Shown here in pieces: positions 6,596 through 7,435 of a stretch of 7,435 nt of DNA. Made by a program: the position numbers and the translations under genes. How positions within the stretch are numbered: the stretch's first letter is position 1; every line of letters begins with the position of its first letter. The notes under the pieces are model-generated. The model made no database searches and was not told the origin of the DNA. It was given only the letters and a program-made list of their open reading frames with translations. Location: contig JALUXR010000041.1 of NCBI GenBank assembly GCA_027013285.1, positions 1 through 7,435 on the forward strand, read 5' to 3'. This stretch comes from Candidatus Altimarinota bacterium. GTDB lineage: Bacteria; Patescibacteriota; Gracilibacteria; Absconditabacterales; Absconditicoccaceae.

Positions 6596-7431
6596 TGATT
6601 TTGTGAATAATAGTTTTTATATTTTGAATGATATTTGGTTCCTTTATTTCTGTTTTAGTTTATAGAATTAAAAATCAGGAAAAAGGAATTTTTTTATGAA
6701 GAAGTAAATGTCCAAGTTGTAAACATACATTAAATTGATTAGATCTAGTTCCATTTTTTTCTTACTTATTTTTATGATGAAAGTGTAGATATTGTAAAAC
6801 AAAAATATCAGTAATTTATCCTTTATTGGAGTTGGTAACTTGATTAACTTTCCTTTTTGTAACTTATTTAATTTTATGAACTTTTAATTTACAAATTTGA
6901 ATTGATAATATAAGTTTTCTAATTTATGCCTGTTTAGTATCTATTTTCATAGTAGCAATAGCTTTTTATGATATACTTTTTTATGAAATTTCATTTATAT
7001 TGGTTAGTATTTTGTGATTGTTATTGTTGGTTCCACAATTTTTATGAATAATATGAGATTGGAAAATAGCTTTAGAATTATGATTAGCAGGATTCTTATG
7101 ATTTATATGAATTATATATTTACGGTGAAAAATTAGAAAAATAGAAGGAATGTGAGGTTGAGATGCAATATGAGCAGTTTTAATTTGATTTATGACACCC
7201 ATAATTATAGATTTATTACATTTGCAAAATTATCCGTCTTGATTAGTGTTTTATATAATTTTACTTTTATGATTTTTATCTGCAGGTATTGTTTGAATTA
7301 TTTCTATTTTATTATGAAAACTTAAAAATACAAAATCTATGCTTCCGTTTCTACCTTTTATGTTTTTATGAATAGTATTATTTGTTTTTGTATGAAAATA
7401 TATTCTTAATTGGATTTATGTTAATTGATAA
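6595..7431 (+). CDS. pilD: type IV prepilin peptidase (leader peptidase / N-methyltransferase)
   Basis: 278 residues with about 27 UGA-encoded glycines. This membrane aspartic protease removes the leader of type IV prepilins and pseudopilins and methylates the new N-terminus. Visible: 'FGSFISVLVYRI' at 14-25 (usual GSFlnv.i.R), the zinc-type pair C39-PS-C42 and C64-RY-C67 of the methyltransferase domain, catalytic D126 in 'AFYDILFYEI', and catalytic D190 in 'GMGGGDAIGA' (GxGD motif). Two of the three glycines just before D190 are UGA. Several membrane helices fill the rest. The C-terminal 'LPFLPF' resembles the family's PFGPFL but has Leu for Gly. Residue 177 is a rare CGG codon. The start overlaps the preceding stop by one base. 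Pilins, PilB and PilC are not in the window and must be encoded elsewhere. Confidence 0.95.
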
Positions 7432-7435
7432 TTGA

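Noticed and set aside
6981..7202. Minus-strand ORF of 73 codons
   Set aside because: Antisense to the prepilin peptidase catalytic region; His/Asn/Ile-rich shadow composition.
10..7431. Massive pseudogenisation or mycoplasma-type code (UGA=Trp)
   Set aside because: UGA occurs at invariant glycines, never at the conserved RRF Trp (which is UGG), and there are no frameshifts, so decay or UGA=Trp does not fit.

Overview
This very AT-rich window is almost fully coding (about 96%), but only if UGA is read as glycine. Under the standard bacterial code nearly every frame breaks. With UGA=Gly, twelve complete genes of 71 to 444 residues appear, and UGA falls exactly on invariant glycines: the RuvB P-loop, the prepilin peptidase GxGD motif, the ribosome recycling factor core and a lipobox. 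UGG is still used for tryptophan, so this is not the mycoplasma code. UGA=Gly is known from the candidate phyla Gracilibacteria (BD1-5) and Absconditabacteria (SR1). The window therefore most likely comes from one of these tiny, host-associated or predatory Patescibacteria. All twelve genes stop with UAA (10) or UAG (2).

Layout. Positions 1-3051 hold a six-gene minus-strand run, given here in transcription order: frr (ribosome recycling factor, 2497-3051), a long-helix YtxH-like protein (1946-2470), an unknown acidic protein (1350-1916), recX (875-1327), a three-helix membrane protein (559-858) and a lipoprotein (10-555). A further minus-strand gene may begin at position 7. Positions 3052-3169 are a 118-base divergent intergenic region with plausible back-to-back promoters. 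Positions 3170-7431 hold a six-gene plus-strand run: a single-pass membrane protein (3170-3514), a membrane-anchored FecR-like protein (3505-4839), ruvB (4865-5830), a small membrane protein (5877-6092), a cyclic-nucleotide-binding-like protein (6092-6595) and a prepilin peptidase (6595-7431). Several genes overlap by 1 or 10 bases, so translational coupling is likely.

Functional reading. The window combines translation (frr), recombination (recX, ruvB) and the cell envelope or type IV pilus (prepilin peptidase, FecR-like protein, lipoprotein, small membrane proteins). The prepilin peptidase implies a type IV pilus or related system encoded elsewhere, consistent with the attached or predatory lifestyle reported for these phyla. 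I found no RNA genes, mobile elements, CRISPR arrays or convincing terminators. None of the starts has a clear Shine-Dalgarno sequence.
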